DNA of 64,000 bases from Stigmatella aurantiaca (GCF_900109545.1 NZ_FOAP01000016.1:142076-206075); one strand, 5' to 3'. Positions 1 through 9,080 are shown, numbered from the stretch's first letter. The notes: generated from the letters alone by a model not told the origin. Numbers and translations: made by a program.

Positions 1-2
1 AG

Positions 3-1085
3 GGGACCGTCCTGGTGAAAGCCCCCATCGAAGGCGCCTACTCCTACTTCTCGAACCTCGTGAACGTGGATGGCACCCTCTTCTTCTCCGTGGGGGATGG
101 CGAAGGCGACGTCCAGCTCTGGAAGAGCGACGGCACGGCCGGGGGAACGGTGCCCGTCCAGACGGGCTTCGAGTGCATCGAGTCGCTCTACCCCCAGAGC
201 CTGAACGGCGTGCTCTTCTTCATCGGGTGCGACGCCACCCACGGCTATGAGCTGTGGCGGAGCGATGGCACCACCGCGGGGACGATGCTCCTGAAGGACA
301 TTCAGCCCGGTCCCGGAAACTCCCTGCCGCATGCGCTCACACGGGTGGGCCCGGCCCTGCTCTTCGTGGCCTACGACGAGGCGCACGGACTGGAGCTGTG
401 GCGCACCGATGGCACGCAGGCAGGCACCCAGCTCCTCGTGGAGATGGTCCCCGGGGTGGGCAATGGCATCCTCTTCACGGAAGACCATCCCTTCTCCTTG
501 ATGGGCATGGAGGACCGCCAGCGGGCGGTCTTCGCGGGAACGGAGGGAACGGGGGGCGTGGAGCTGTGGCAGACCGACGGAACCCTCGCTGGCACCTTCC
601 GGAGGGCGGAAATCGCCGCCGGCGCCACCTCCTCCTCACCGAATGCTTTTACCCTGCTGGGAGACCGGCTCTTCTTCATGGCGGGGGATGCGGCGCATGG
701 CCGGGAACCCCGCTTCCTCGCCTTCCCGCGGGAGCTGGGCACCGCCACGGGCACCGCCGTCGCCGAGGGCTCCACCTGCACGGCCTTGCCGCAAGTCACC
801 CCCAGTTGCACCTACAACGCCCTGGCGCCGGATGCCTCGTTCTCCTGGACCGCGCCTGCCTCGGGGACCTTCGTCTTCACCACGGAAGGCTCGGGCTACG
901 ACACGAGCCTGGAGCTGTCGGACCCAACCTCGGGCGGCTCGCTCGGGTGCAACGACGACACGCAGGACTCGCTTCAGTCCTCCGTGACCCGGACGGTGTC
1001 GGCGGGGCAGACGCTGCTCATCACGATCGACGGCTACGATGCGGAGTGTGGTCCCTTCCGCCTCGGCATTCGCCGCTTGCCGTGA
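3..1085 (+). CDS. Secreted ELWxxDGT-repeat protein with C-terminal PPC domain (5' truncated by window)
   Basis: The frame is open from base 3 and already inside a repeat (GTVLVK), so the start lies outside the window. The visible part has about four copies of a roughly 50-residue repeat of the type ELW(K/R)(S/T)DGTxAGT, a pattern common in secreted myxobacterial proteins and likely a beta-propeller or beta-solenoid. The last 110 residues look like a bacterial pre-peptidase C-terminal (PPC) beta-sandwich, with SYDTSLEL-like spacing (YDTSLELSDP), CNDD and TLLITIDGY. PPC domains are usually found at the C-terminus of exported proteins. No catalytic domain is visible in this part. The repeat and PPC reading is firm; the overall function is unknown. 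Confidence 0.8.
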   Translation, partial: GTVLVKAPIEGAYSYFSNLVNVDGTLFFSVGDGEGDVQLWKSDGTAGGTVPVQTGFECIESLYPQSLNGVLFFIGCDATHGYELWRSDGTTAGTMLLKDIQPGPGNSLPHALTRVGPALLFVAYDEAHGLELWRTDGTQAGTQLLVEMVPGVGNGILFTEDHPFSLMGMEDRQRAVFAGTEGTGGVELWQTDGTLAGTFRRAEIAAGATSSSPNAFTLLGDRLFFMAGDAAHGREPRFLAFPRELGTATGTAVAEGSTCTALPQVTPSCTYNALAPDASFSWTAPASGTFVFTTEGSGYDTSLELSDPTSGGSLGCNDDTQDSLQSSVTRTVSAGQTLLITIDGYDAECGPFRLGIRRLP

Positions 1086-1104
1086 AGAAGCCAGGGGGTG
1101 GAGG

Positions 1105-2460
1105 TTAAGCGCCCGCCGCGCACCGGGAGCCCGTCTCCCGGAGCACGCGCGGGAACACCTCCGCCCGGGCGAGCGCATCCGCGCCCCGGATATATGCGGG
1201 CCACTCCCGCTGCAGGGCGATGCTGCGGCGGTAGTCCTGATCGAGCTCTTCCACCAGGGCCTCACCGCGCGACTTCAGCCAGCGGGCCGTCTCCGCGTAA
1301 GCCGGTTCTTTCGAGGGGAGCAGCACCTCTTCCGCCAGGCGCTCAATCAGCGTCAGGCGATCCTTCCAAGGCCGCTCCGCCTGGCAAGCGCTGAGCACGC
1401 CGGCAATCGCCGCACCGTCCGGAGCGCTCATCGCCGCGAGGCGGGCGAAGGCCTCGCTCTGGCCCACCGCCGTGATGAAGTGGTTGTAATCGGCCAGCTT
1501 GATGATCCCCGTCCAGTACGCCTTCAAGTCGCGCTGCTGCTGCCGGACCGCATCGTGCGCATGGACGATCTTGTTGCGATGGTAGACGGCGGGCACGCCC
1601 AACATCGTCCCCAGGATGTAGGTGTGGTAGTCGAACCCAATGCAACGGGCGCCGATGAAGTTCGGAATCCTCCGGAAGACGTCCTTCATCGCCAGGTTGC
1701 CGCACTCCGGATAATAGGGCGTGATTTCGGGCGTCTCCGCGCCGGTCTCGCAGGTAATCAGGAGCGGCCTCGGCCGGTAGTCCTCGTTGCGCCCGTGATA
1801 CTTGGCGTGGCGGTAGACCGGAATCTGTTGCGGCGGCACGCTCAACAGCTTCAGCAGCGCCGGCAGGGCCTGAGCGTGCTGCGCCTCCAGGTCCATGAGA
1901 TCCAGATTCCAATCTCCCATGTAATCGCTGCCCGCGATCTGGATCTCCTTGTGCATCGCGGCGGCCGGCAGGCGCTCGACCGTATCCGTCCCGGCCTGGG
2001 CCTGCTCCAGCGTCTTGCCCAGGAATCGCAGCTCGCCGAGGACCGGGTACAGCTCCGGCGCCAGCCCCTCCGTGGAACAGTCCGAGTCCCTCCGGTGAAT
2101 GACGCGCCGCCCATGCGCGGCCGCCAGCAGGTAGAGCAGGTTGAAGACCTTGCCGTAATCCCCCGTGTTGGGCTCCGGGTAGAGCAAGTCCCTCAGAACG
2201 CCGCGATCCTGCCCCGTCCCCCGCGCCAGCGCGTCGATCAACTGAAGCTGCTCGCCGGAAGTCACATGCCGGATGGGCATTCCAGTCTCCCGGCGGAGCC
2301 GCGCCAGATCCCGGGCGTTGTGCTGGGAGATCTCCTCGGTGCTGTTGTCGAGAATGAACAGCTCCTCCGGATCCACGCCCGACTGCTGCATCAGGTGCAT
2401 TTCACGAAGAATCGACCGGGCGGCGGAGTCCACCAAGCGATTCGTGGGGATGGCAAACAT
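1105..2460 (-). CDS. DUF6271-like protein
   Basis: 451 residues. It opens MFAIPTNRLVDSA and has LFILDNS near residue 35, HRRDSDCS near 125 and a GSDYMGDWNLDL segment. This arrangement fits the DUF6271 family as I remember it, in which a glycosyltransferase-A-like fold has been suspected from the DxD-like RRDSD motif. The start ATG at 2460 is preceded by AGAGGACTGCAT, a usable ribosome site. The same frame stays open far upstream, but that stretch is Arg/Gly/Pro-rich and lies antisense to the next gene, so it was not used. Such proteins often occur near peptide or natural-product genes; no biosynthetic genes are visible beside it here. Function unknown. Confidence 0.65.
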   Translation of the reverse strand: MFAIPTNRLVDSAARSILREMHLMQQSGVDPEELFILDNSTEEISQHNARDLARLRRETGMPIRHVTSGEQLQLIDALARGTGQDRGVLRDLLYPEPNTGDYGKVFNLLYLLAAAHGRRVIHRRDSDCSTEGLAPELYPVLGELRFLGKTLEQAQAGTDTVERLPAAAMHKEIQIAGSDYMGDWNLDLMDLEAQHAQALPALLKLLSVPPQQIPVYRHAKYHGRNEDYRPRPLLITCETGAETPEITPYYPECGNLAMKDVFRRIPNFIGARCIGFDYHTYILGTMLGVPAVYHRNKIVHAHDAVRQQQRDLKAYWTGIIKLADYNHFITAVGQSEAFARLAAMSAPDGAAIAGVLSACQAERPWKDRLTLIERLAEEVLLPSKEPAYAETARWLKSRGEALVEELDQDYRRSIALQREWPAYIRGADALARAEVFPRVLRETGSRCAAGA

Positions 2461-2635
2461 ATGCAGTCCTCTCCTCTGCCCATGGGGCGGGCGGACAATG
2501 GACAGCTTGGACTGGCCCTGCGACCTTCGTCTGCCATTCCTGCTCAATAAACTGCAATTGCATCCCCGGCGGCAGAATCCGAGGACTCCCAACCGTTGGA
2601 GGTCCGGGGGCTGCCGGCCCTTCGGGAGGCTCGTG

Positions 2636-2641
2636 TAGACT
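2636..2641 (+). promoter_or_regulatory. -10-like TAGACT, probable leaderless start
   Basis: TAGACT ends 8 bp before the ATG at 2650 and no purine-rich ribosome site lies between them. This spacing would put the transcription start at or next to the start codon. Confidence 0.4.
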
Positions 2642-2649
2642 GGCCCTCC

Positions 2650-3384
2650 ATGGAACGCACCCGCCCACCGCAGGCCCTTCCCGCCCACACCTCCGAGGAG
2701 GGCGCCCCCCCCGTGGCGCTCTCGCAGTTGCTGGAGCAGGTAAAGGCCCCGGGGGCGGAGCGGAAGGACGTGGACGCGCTGCTCGCGGGGCTCGAACGCC
2801 CTCTCGCGGAGGACGAGTCCCCCCGGGCCCGGGCCGACTTCCTGCTGGCCCTGCTGAACTCCCGCCGCCTGCGAGCCATGAAGGGCAGCAAGGGGCGGAG
2901 CGTGCGGGCCTCCGCGGTGCAGGCCATGATGGAGCTGGGCCACCCCTACGCCCTGGAGCTTCCCCCCGAGGCCCTGGAGGCCCGGGGCCGGGAGCCTTCC
3001 ACCTCGCAAGGCACGGGAGAGCGCGGCTTCTCGACGCTGGGCATCATCCTGTCCATTGTCGGCAGCGCCCCCGGGCTCGTGTTCGGTCCCATCGGCCTCT
3101 TGATGGCGGTGCCCTGCGCGCTCGCGCTGTTTGGGGGAGCGGTCGAGTCCCGCGGACTGCACAAGGCGGGGGTGGTGCTGATGGGGCTGCTGAGCGCGGG
3201 CTTGTTCCTCCTCGGTGGCGGGCTGATCCTCGAAGATCTCCGGTCCCCCGGCGGCCTCTATCAAGGGCTGGGCATCGGGCTGGGCCTGTACGCGCTGGCC
3301 CCCGCCCCGTTCCTCGGCCTGGGCGCGTTCCTCCTCCGGAACCCCGGCTGGCGCGAGGCCTCCGAGGAAGACGCGGCGGCCTGA
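2650..3384 (+). CDS. Hypothetical membrane protein
   Basis: 244 residues; no family recognised. The first 130 residues are soluble and Arg/Glu-rich (with a KGSKGRSVRASAVQAM segment). The second half carries three or four hydrophobic helices rich in Gly and Leu (around residues 125-150, 160-185 and 195-225), so it is probably an inner-membrane protein with a cytoplasmic N-terminal domain. The ATG at 2650 is chosen over an in-frame one 18 codons earlier because a TAGACT -10 element sits just upstream of it. It stands 24 bp before the MFS gene, which has its own -10 element. Confidence 0.7.
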   Translation: MERTRPPQALPAHTSEEGAPPVALSQLLEQVKAPGAERKDVDALLAGLERPLAEDESPRARADFLLALLNSRRLRAMKGSKGRSVRASAVQAMMELGHPYALELPPEALEARGREPSTSQGTGERGFSTLGIILSIVGSAPGLVFGPIGLLMAVPCALALFGGAVESRGLHKAGVVLMGLLSAGLFLLGGGLILEDLRSPGGLYQGLGIGLGLYALAPAPFLGLGAFLLRNPGWREASEEDAAA

Positions 3385-3396
3385 CGGAGTCCGCGA

Positions 3397-3402
3397 TATA
3401 GG
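3397..3402 (+). promoter_or_regulatory. -10-like TATAGG, probable leaderless start
   Basis: TATAGG lies 6 bp before the GTG start at 3409 in the 24-bp gap after the previous stop. No Shine-Dalgarno sequence is seen. Confidence 0.4.
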
Positions 3403-3408
3403 GCGGGC

Positions 3409-4653
3409 GTGACTTCCACCCCGGCACCTTCTCCACCGGCCAGCGCCCTTCGACTTCCCGGCTACGCCACATTCCTCGCGACGTTCATGTTGGCCATGAT
3501 GGCCGACAACATCGAGCACGTCATCAGCTACTGGGTGGCGTTCCAGAAGTTCCACTCGGCGGCGCTGGGGGGCTTCGCGGTCGTCTCGCACTGGCTGCCC
3601 TTCCTGCTGCTCTCGGTGCCCGTCGGCGCGCTGAACGACCGCTTCGACTCACGGCGGCTCATCCAGATGGGGATGGTCCTCTTCATCCTCGCGTCGTTGG
3701 GCTGGGGCTACTTCTTCGTCACGGACTCGCTGCAGGTCTGGCACGCGATGGTGCTGCTCACGTTGCACGGGTGCGCCGGCGTGCTGTGGAGCACCTCCAG
3801 CCAGATGCTGCTCTACGACATCGTCGGGCCCGCCTCGCTCGCCAGCGCCGTGCGGCTGAACGCGACGGCGCGCTACCTGGGCGTGCTGGTGGGCCCCGGC
3901 GTGGGCAGCCTCATCATGCGCACGCTCGGGCCCACCTACGGCATCTTCCTCAATGCCCTCTTCTACCTGCCCCTGGCCATCTGGCTCGTCCGCGCGCCGT
4001 ACGGCCGCCACTACCGCGGCGCCGCGCCGGGACCGAAGCGCGCGGTGCGGGGGCTCGCCGACATCCTCCAGACGGTGAAGGAGGTTCGCGGCCTTCCCAT
4101 CGTGTCCGGCATGGTGCTGCTCGCGGGCGCCGCATCCTTCTTCGTCGGCAACAGCTACCACGCGCAGATGCCGGGCTTCGCCGATGACCTGGGCCATGGC
4201 GACCCGGGCGCGGCCTACACCGCCCTGCTCGGCGCCGATGCGGCGGGCGCACTGCTCGCGGGCATTCTCCTGGAGACGAAGGGCAGCTGGCTGCGCATGA
4301 CGCCCACGGCCGCGATGACGCTCGCGCTGCTGTGGGGGGTGGCGCTCTTCGGCTTCGCCACGGTGCACGTCTACGCGGTGGCGCTCGTGCTGCTCTTCGC
4401 CGCGGGGTTCTTCGAGCTGTCGTTCAGCAGCATGACGCAGGCCCTGGTGCAGATTAACGCCCCCGACGCGATTCGAGGCCGCGTGCTCGGCCTCTTCGCG
4501 ATGGCGGCCATGGGCCTTCGCGCCTTCAGCGGCATCGTGGTGGGCCTGTTCGGGAGCGTGGTGGGCATCCACATCTCCCTGGGGCTGGCCACCGCGGGCT
4601 TCGTCGCCGTCATTGCCTTCCTCTTCTGGAGAACGAAGCGCGCGGTGGCGTGA
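3409..4653 (+). CDS. MFS transporter
   Basis: 414 residues with about twelve hydrophobic segments, the usual length and layout of a major facilitator. The loop 2-3 signature is visible as GALNDRFDSRRLIQMG around residue 75. Overall it resembles the MFS_3/EntS-like drug and siderophore exporters (LNATARYLGVLVGPGVG in helix 5, IRGRVLGLFAMAAMG in helix 10-11). The substrate cannot be inferred from sequence. The GTG start is taken because of the -10 element 6 bp upstream and because the N-terminus then leads directly into helix 1. Confidence 0.88.
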   Translation: MTSTPAPSPPASALRLPGYATFLATFMLAMMADNIEHVISYWVAFQKFHSAALGGFAVVSHWLPFLLLSVPVGALNDRFDSRRLIQMGMVLFILASLGWGYFFVTDSLQVWHAMVLLTLHGCAGVLWSTSSQMLLYDIVGPASLASAVRLNATARYLGVLVGPGVGSLIMRTLGPTYGIFLNALFYLPLAIWLVRAPYGRHYRGAAPGPKRAVRGLADILQTVKEVRGLPIVSGMVLLAGAASFFVGNSYHAQMPGFADDLGHGDPGAAYTALLGADAAGALLAGILLETKGSWLRMTPTAAMTLALLWGVALFGFATVHVYAVALVLLFAAGFFELSFSSMTQALVQINAPDAIRGRVLGLFAMAAMGLRAFSGIVVGLFGSVVGIHISLGLATAGFVAVIAFLFWRTKRAVA

Positions 4654-4702
4654 GGTGACGGCCTCCATCAGCGTGCGCGCACGCCCGCCGTGCAGGCCGG
4701 CG

Positions 4703-5368
4703 TCACAGGGCAGAACTGCCCTCCGCCGAGAGACGGGCCTCGGCGGAGGCCACCCCCAGCCAGGTGTGGTGGTTCTGCTCCCAGCACCAGCCCAGCACCG
4801 GTGCCCTCTGCGAAATCCACAGCGCCGGTACGCGCCGGTCCGTGCCGCGAGAGGCCCCCGTGTGGAAGCATTTGTTCTTCTCCAGGGAGGCCGGGGAGGC
4901 GTGGAGAAAGCAGAGGCCCTCCTCGATCGTCAGCAGGGTTCTTCCCCGCCCTGCCAGAACCTGGGCTGCTTCGGCAGGGCGGACCCCACAGAACTCCTCG
5001 CCCCGCTCGACGCGCAGCAGCGCGTAGAGCGCTGCCGCTGGCAACTCCACGGTGGGGCGGAACGTGTCGGCGTCGGCGAAATGCGGACTGAGCACGCCCG
5101 GGCGGCCGCCCCACGTCACCAGGGAGATGCGCTGAGAGACAGGGATCTGCGCGCCGCTGACGACGAGGACAAACGGCGCCACCTCATGACGGGGGGCAGG
5201 AGCACCGGACACCTGTTCCCTCAGCAAGGGCCGCAACGGCTCGGCCAGGGCGCGAAAACCTTGCGCCTGCAGGCCCATCAGGGCTGGGTAACCCAGGGCC
5301 ACGAGGGTGTCGAGCTGGCGGTCGAACTCCGTATCGAACGAGTCTTCAGTGCTCATTTGTGTGCGCAT
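4703..5368 (-). CDS. DUF5701 family protein
   Basis: 221 residues. The order of conserved blocks fits DUF5701: FDRQLDTLVALGYPAL near the N-terminus, PFVLVVSGAQIPV, a GRTLLTIEEG block, KNKCFHTGASR, and a terminal RRVPALWIS...LGWCWEQNHHTWLG block. The role of the family is not known; no membrane segment or signal peptide is seen. Two starts are possible, 5368 and 5356 (MSTED); the former has a weak GGTGGG upstream. It converges on the MFS gene and has no obvious operon partner. Confidence 0.8.
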   Translation of the reverse strand: MRTQMSTEDSFDTEFDRQLDTLVALGYPALMGLQAQGFRALAEPLRPLLREQVSGAPAPRHEVAPFVLVVSGAQIPVSQRISLVTWGGRPGVLSPHFADADTFRPTVELPAAALYALLRVERGEEFCGVRPAEAAQVLAGRGRTLLTIEEGLCFLHASPASLEKNKCFHTGASRGTDRRVPALWISQRAPVLGWCWEQNHHTWLGVASAEARLSAEGSSAL

Positions 5369-5473
5369 TCAGCCCACCGTGAATCCAGACAGCGAGTCTA
5401 CTCCGGGTTCTTTTGACTTCCTCCCTTGAGGGAGAGACCCTGGACGGGCCGCTTCCTCTCGAAAGGATCCGTC

Positions 5474-5908
5474 ATGAGGCCTGGAAGTCTTCTGTTCGCC
5501 GCCGTGATGCTGCTCACCCTGTCCGCCTGCGGCGAGATGCCCGAGCCCGAGGGCGGCGACAGCCAGGAATTGAACCAGAGCACCGCGGCGCTCAGTTCCT
5601 GCACCAATGACTGTTCCAGCACGGGGGGCTCCCCCGTCAGCTGTTCGGGCTTCTTTTGCTCGTCCGGAAACAACCCCGGAGGCAGCTATGTGGTGTGCGA
5701 CGGCCAGTTCACCTATTGCCAGCCGCCCCCGCCGCCCCCGCCGCCCGGTCCTTGCGCCGGATTCCAGATCAATTGCCCCTACGGTGGCAGCGTCCAGTGC
5801 CCCAGCAGCACGCAGACCTGCTCCGAGTACTCCACATGCTCCATCCTGTGCGACGGCGTCGAGCTGCGGTGCTGGACGCAGCCCGGATTGGCTTGCGCGA
5901 TTTACTAG
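5474..5908 (+). CDS. Small Cys-rich lipoprotein
   Basis: 144 residues. A signal peptide with lipobox LSAC at about residues 17-20 predicts an outer-membrane or periplasmic lipoprotein. The mature part has twelve or so cysteines in CxxxC-like spacing and a polyproline spacer (nine prolines in PPPPPPPPGP) that divides two Cys-rich modules. GAAAGGA stands 8 bp before the ATG. The stop overlaps the stop of the converging SDR gene by a few bases. No enzyme family recognised; Cys-rich secreted proteins of this kind are common in myxobacteria. Confidence 0.75.
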   Translation: MRPGSLLFAAVMLLTLSACGEMPEPEGGDSQELNQSTAALSSCTNDCSSTGGSPVSCSGFFCSSGNNPGGSYVVCDGQFTYCQPPPPPPPPGPCAGFQINCPYGGSVQCPSSTQTCSEYSTCSILCDGVELRCWTQPGLACAIY

Positions 5909-6510
5909 GCGGTGAACTTCCGGGCGTCGAGGACCTGCCCTGAACGCGGGCCCTCCACGCTCTCCACGTAGGCGCGCGCCACCTGGGCCGCGGGGATGCC
6001 GGGCACGCCCTTCATCCCCAGCGCCTCCAGCGTCTCGTTGACCCAGGGCGGGCTGACGGTGTTGATGCGCACACCCCGGGGCATCTCCAGCGCCGCCGCC
6101 CGCGTGAACCCTTCGAGCGCCGAGTTGACGAGCGCGATGGCGGAGGTGCCGGGCATCGGCTCCTGCGCCAGCACCCCGCTGGTGAGGGTGATGGAGCCCC
6201 CGTCGCGCACGTGCTCGAGCCCGAGCCGCACGACGTTCACCTGCCCCATCAGCTTGTCATTGAGGCTGAGCTGGAAGTCCGCATCCCCCAGCTGGGTCAG
6301 GGGCTTGAAGGCCGCAGACCCTGCCGCCGAGATGATCGCATCGACGGGCCCCACCTTGCGGAAGAGCCCCAGCAGCGACTCCTTCGAGGTGATGTCCGCC
6401 GGATAGGTGCCATGTTTGCGTGACGCCTCCAGCACCTCATGGCGCCCCTGGAGGGCCTGAACGACTGCCTTCCCGATGATGCCCGTCGCTCCAATCACCA
6501 AGATTCGCAT
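5905..6510 (-). CDS. Short-chain dehydrogenase-like protein lacking the catalytic Tyr
   Basis: 201 residues, a Rossmann fold with an atypical cofactor motif (VIGATGIIGKA, residues 4-14) and the SAAGSAAF equivalent of the NAG motif. Where classical SDRs have YxxxK, this protein reads ALVNSALEGF, so the usual Tyr/Lys pair is absent. This is typical of a known SDR subgroup of uncertain activity. GAGAGG precedes the ATG. It is convergent with and overlaps the small lipoprotein gene by 4 bp. Probably binds NADP(H); substrate unknown. Confidence 0.8.
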   Translation of the reverse strand: MRILVIGATGIIGKAVVQALQGRHEVLEASRKHGTYPADITSKESLLGLFRKVGPVDAIISAAGSAAFKPLTQLGDADFQLSLNDKLMGQVNVVRLGLEHVRDGGSITLTSGVLAQEPMPGTSAIALVNSALEGFTRAAALEMPRGVRINTVSPPWVNETLEALGMKGVPGIPAAQVARAYVESVEGPRSGQVLDARKFTA

Positions 6511-6656
6511 GTGCCCCTCTCCAAGTGTGTGGGGGGGACTTCCGGCCCACGTCTTCCATCTTCACTGAAGCAGCCAGACGAGCAAGGGCCGGACGGACGG
6601 GCTGTCACTCACCAAGCAGCCAGACCTTCCCCACATTGTGGGAGCGGAGGAATGGA

Positions 6657-8054
6657 ATGCAAACGGAGCTGTCTCCCAGCGTGAGCGGATCCCCCAAGGC
6701 CATCCAGCAGAACGCACGGCATGCGGCGAAGGTCGAACGGATTGCCCAGCAGTTGCGGCATCGCAAGAGCACACGGCCCGCGTCCTTCAAGAAGAAGACG
6801 CCCCCCCACCAGGTGCCCAAGCGCTTCGACCAGCGGCGCCTCGACGACAAGATCGACCTGAGCGATCTCGACCAGATCATCGAGATCGACGTGGTGGCGA
6901 TGACCTGCACGGCCGAGCCCGCGGTCACCTTCGATGAGGTGGTCCACGCGACGCTGCGCCATGGGCTCGTGCCCATCATCGTCCCCGAGCACAAGACCAT
7001 CAGCCTGGGCGGCTCCGTCGCGGGGTGCTCCATCGAGTCCATGTCCTTCCGGCATGGCGGCTTCCACGACACCTGCCTCGAATACGAAATCATCACCGCC
7101 AAGGGCGACGTGCTGCGCTGCTCTCCCGGCGAGAATCCGCTCATCTTCCAGATGATTCACGGCTCGTTCGGAACGCTCGGCGTCCTGTCCCAGCTCAAGT
7201 TCAGGCTCGTGCGCGCCGCGCCCTATGTCCACGTGAAGTACGAGACGTACGAGACGCTCGAGGCCTTCCAGCAGGCCATCCAGCGCCACTTCACCGCCCA
7301 GGACGCGGACTACCTCGACGGGCAGATCTTCTCCCCCACGAAGCACGTGCTGTGCGTGGGCCGCTTCGTGGAGAAGGCCCCGTACGTGAGCCGCTACGAC
7401 TGGCTCAAGGCCTACTGCGAGAGCATTCCGCGCCTCAGCGAGGACTACCTCACCGTCTACGACTACCTCTTCCGCTACGACCGGGGCGTCACCCACGTCA
7501 AGCCGCGGAGCCTCGTGGGCCGGGCGCTGTTCGGCAAGCTGATCCACTCGGACAGCGTGCTGAGGGCCGCGGACCGCTTCCACCGCTTCCTGCCGGCGAA
7601 GAACCCACCCGTCATCGTGGATGTGTTCGTCCCCTTCTCGCGCACGGCCCAGTTCATGGACTGGTACCACCGGGAGATTCACTACTACCCGGTGTGGTGC
7701 GTGCCGTACCGCCGCATGCGGGACTACGAGTGGCTGTCGCCCCGCTGGTGGGCCGGCGTGCAGGATCCGCTGTTCCTGGATCTCGCCGTCTACGGGCTCA
7801 AGCAGGAGCCGGGCCGCAACATCTACAAGGAGTTCGAGGACGAGCTGCTCCAGGTCAACGGCACCAAGACGCTCATCTCGTACAATTACTATGACGAGCA
7901 GACCTTCTGGAGCATCTGGAACAAGGACACCTACCAGGCGGTGAAACAGTTCACCGACCCGGACAACATCTTCCGGGACCTCTACACGAAGACGTGCCGG
8001 GCCGCGCTGGGGCTGGAGGACCCGGCGCCCAAGCCGGAGGGCTCCGTGCACTGA
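6657..8054 (+). CDS. DHCR24-like FAD-binding oxidoreductase
   Basis: 465 residues. A PCMH-type FAD domain spans residues 60-200 (TISLGGSVAGCSIESMSFRHG, then GSFGTLGVLSQ), followed by a substrate domain that reads like eukaryotic delta-24-sterol reductase (DHCR24/Diminuto): YPVWCVPYR, DPLFLDLAVYG and a terminal DPDNIFRDLYTKTC. Such enzymes reduce side-chain double bonds of sterols; some myxobacteria make sterols, so a lipid or sterol substrate is plausible, though other reductase roles are possible. The ATG at 6657 is preceded by GGAGG; a longer frame upstream is not needed. No sterol gene is adjacent. Confidence 0.8.
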   Translation: MQTELSPSVSGSPKAIQQNARHAAKVERIAQQLRHRKSTRPASFKKKTPPHQVPKRFDQRRLDDKIDLSDLDQIIEIDVVAMTCTAEPAVTFDEVVHATLRHGLVPIIVPEHKTISLGGSVAGCSIESMSFRHGGFHDTCLEYEIITAKGDVLRCSPGENPLIFQMIHGSFGTLGVLSQLKFRLVRAAPYVHVKYETYETLEAFQQAIQRHFTAQDADYLDGQIFSPTKHVLCVGRFVEKAPYVSRYDWLKAYCESIPRLSEDYLTVYDYLFRYDRGVTHVKPRSLVGRALFGKLIHSDSVLRAADRFHRFLPAKNPPVIVDVFVPFSRTAQFMDWYHREIHYYPVWCVPYRRMRDYEWLSPRWWAGVQDPLFLDLAVYGLKQEPGRNIYKEFEDELLQVNGTKTLISYNYYDEQTFWSIWNKDTYQAVKQFTDPDNIFRDLYTKTCRAALGLEDPAPKPEGSVH

Positions 8055-8079
8055 GGCCGCGGCCGGTGCTGGGGACCGC

Positions 8080-8364
8080 TCACCGCAGTCCCCAGTACAC
8101 CGCCATGCCCACCGCGATGCCGAGCCAGAGCTTGTGGAACCGCCAGCTCGCCGCCGCGGCCAGCCCCGCCGCCAGGAGCCGCACCCCTGCCTCGCCCCGG
8201 TCTCCGGGGAGCGCGGGGACGACGAGGGCGGAGAAGACGGCGATGGGCACGAAGCGCAGGAAGCGCTTCCAGAAGGGCGGCACGCTGGCGCGCAGCCAGA
8301 GCCCCGCCAGCCGCGGCACGTAGGTGACCACCGCCATTCCCAGGATGACCGGCAAGGCGCTCAT
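8080..8364 (-). CDS. azlD: Branched-chain amino acid transporter small subunit AzlD
   Basis: 94 residues with three or four hydrophobic helices and the AzlD-type YVPRLAGLWL and PIAVFSALVVPAL segments. AzlD is the small partner of AzlC in export of branched-chain amino acids or their analogues (BrnFE-type system in the inner membrane). Its ATG overlaps the azlC stop as ATGA, so the two are translationally coupled. Confidence 0.88.
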   Translation of the reverse strand: MSALPVILGMAVVTYVPRLAGLWLRASVPPFWKRFLRFVPIAVFSALVVPALPGDRGEAGVRLLAAGLAAAASWRFHKLWLGIAVGMAVYWGLR

Positions 8365-9068
8365 GACGCTTCCGCCTCCGGAGGGTTCTGTTGCTCGGGC
8401 TCCGCCGTGAGGAGCGCCCCGGCCAGGCTGCCCACCCCTCCCGCGAGCAGGAGCGCCACGCCTCCGGGCAGCACCTGGGAGCCGCCCAGCGCGATCGCGC
8501 CCGACAGCACGGCCACCCCGAGCTCCACCTTCCCGCGCAGCATGGGGATGAGCAGGGCGAGGAAGGCCAGCGGGAACACGAAATCCACCCCGAGCCCCGC
8601 CGGATCCGGCAAGCCCTGGCCCAGCAGCGCCCCCACGAAGGTGAACAGGTTCCACGGCACGAAGACGCTCAGCCCCGCCCCCATCAGATAGGCGAAGGTC
8701 GGTTGCGGCTCGGCCAGCACCACCCCGTAGGCCTCGTCCGTGAGCAGGTGCGCGGCCACCCATCGGCTGGGCCCCGTCAGGGGGAGCCGCTGCGAGAGCG
8801 AGAGGCCATAGAGCAGGTGGCGGGCGTTGAGCAGCAAGGTGGTGAGGACGATCTCCACGCCCGAGGCGCCCGCCGCGAACAGCCCCGCCGCGCTGAACTG
8901 GGCCCCGCCCGCGAACACGAGCGCGCTCAAGAGCTGCGTGTCGAGCACCCCGAGCCCCGCGCCCCGCGCCGTCACCGCGTAGGCGATGGAGAAGGGAATG
9001 AACCCCAGCCACAGGGGAATGACCGTGCGGAAACCCCGGAGGAAGTCACCTGAAGGGGAATGGCCCAT
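8361..9068 (-). CDS. azlC: Branched-chain amino acid exporter large subunit AzlC
   Basis: 235 residues, the usual length. The family pattern is clear: LWLGFIPFSIAYAV near the N-terminus, FAGGAQFSAAGL near 55, LLNARHLLYGLSLS near 80, then LTDEAYGV. AzlC and AzlD together form a proton-driven exporter in the inner membrane. It is the first gene of a two-gene operon with azlD. A TAGGTT element lies 6 bp upstream of the ATG, so the transcript may be leaderless. A few C-terminal residues are charged (PEAEAS). Confidence 0.9.
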   Translation of the reverse strand: MGHSPSGDFLRGFRTVIPLWLGFIPFSIAYAVTARGAGLGVLDTQLLSALVFAGGAQFSAAGLFAAGASGVEIVLTTLLLNARHLLYGLSLSQRLPLTGPSRWVAAHLLTDEAYGVVLAEPQPTFAYLMGAGLSVFVPWNLFTFVGALLGQGLPDPAGLGVDFVFPLAFLALLIPMLRGKVELGVAVLSGAIALGGSQVLPGGVALLLAGGVGSLAGALLTAEPEQQNPPEAEAS

Positions 9069-9074
9069 GCGGCC

Positions 9075-9080
9075 AACCTA
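9075..9080 (-). promoter_or_regulatory. -10-like TAGGTT upstream of azlC
   Basis: Read on the minus strand, TAGGTT is followed by six bases and the azlC ATG, with no ribosome site between. Confidence 0.4.

Noticed and set aside
1105..3591. Extension of the DUF6271-like frame to 828 residues on the minus strand
   Set aside because: The added part is Arg/Gly/Pro-rich and antisense to the hypothetical membrane protein gene; MFAIPTNRL is a natural start with a ribosome site.
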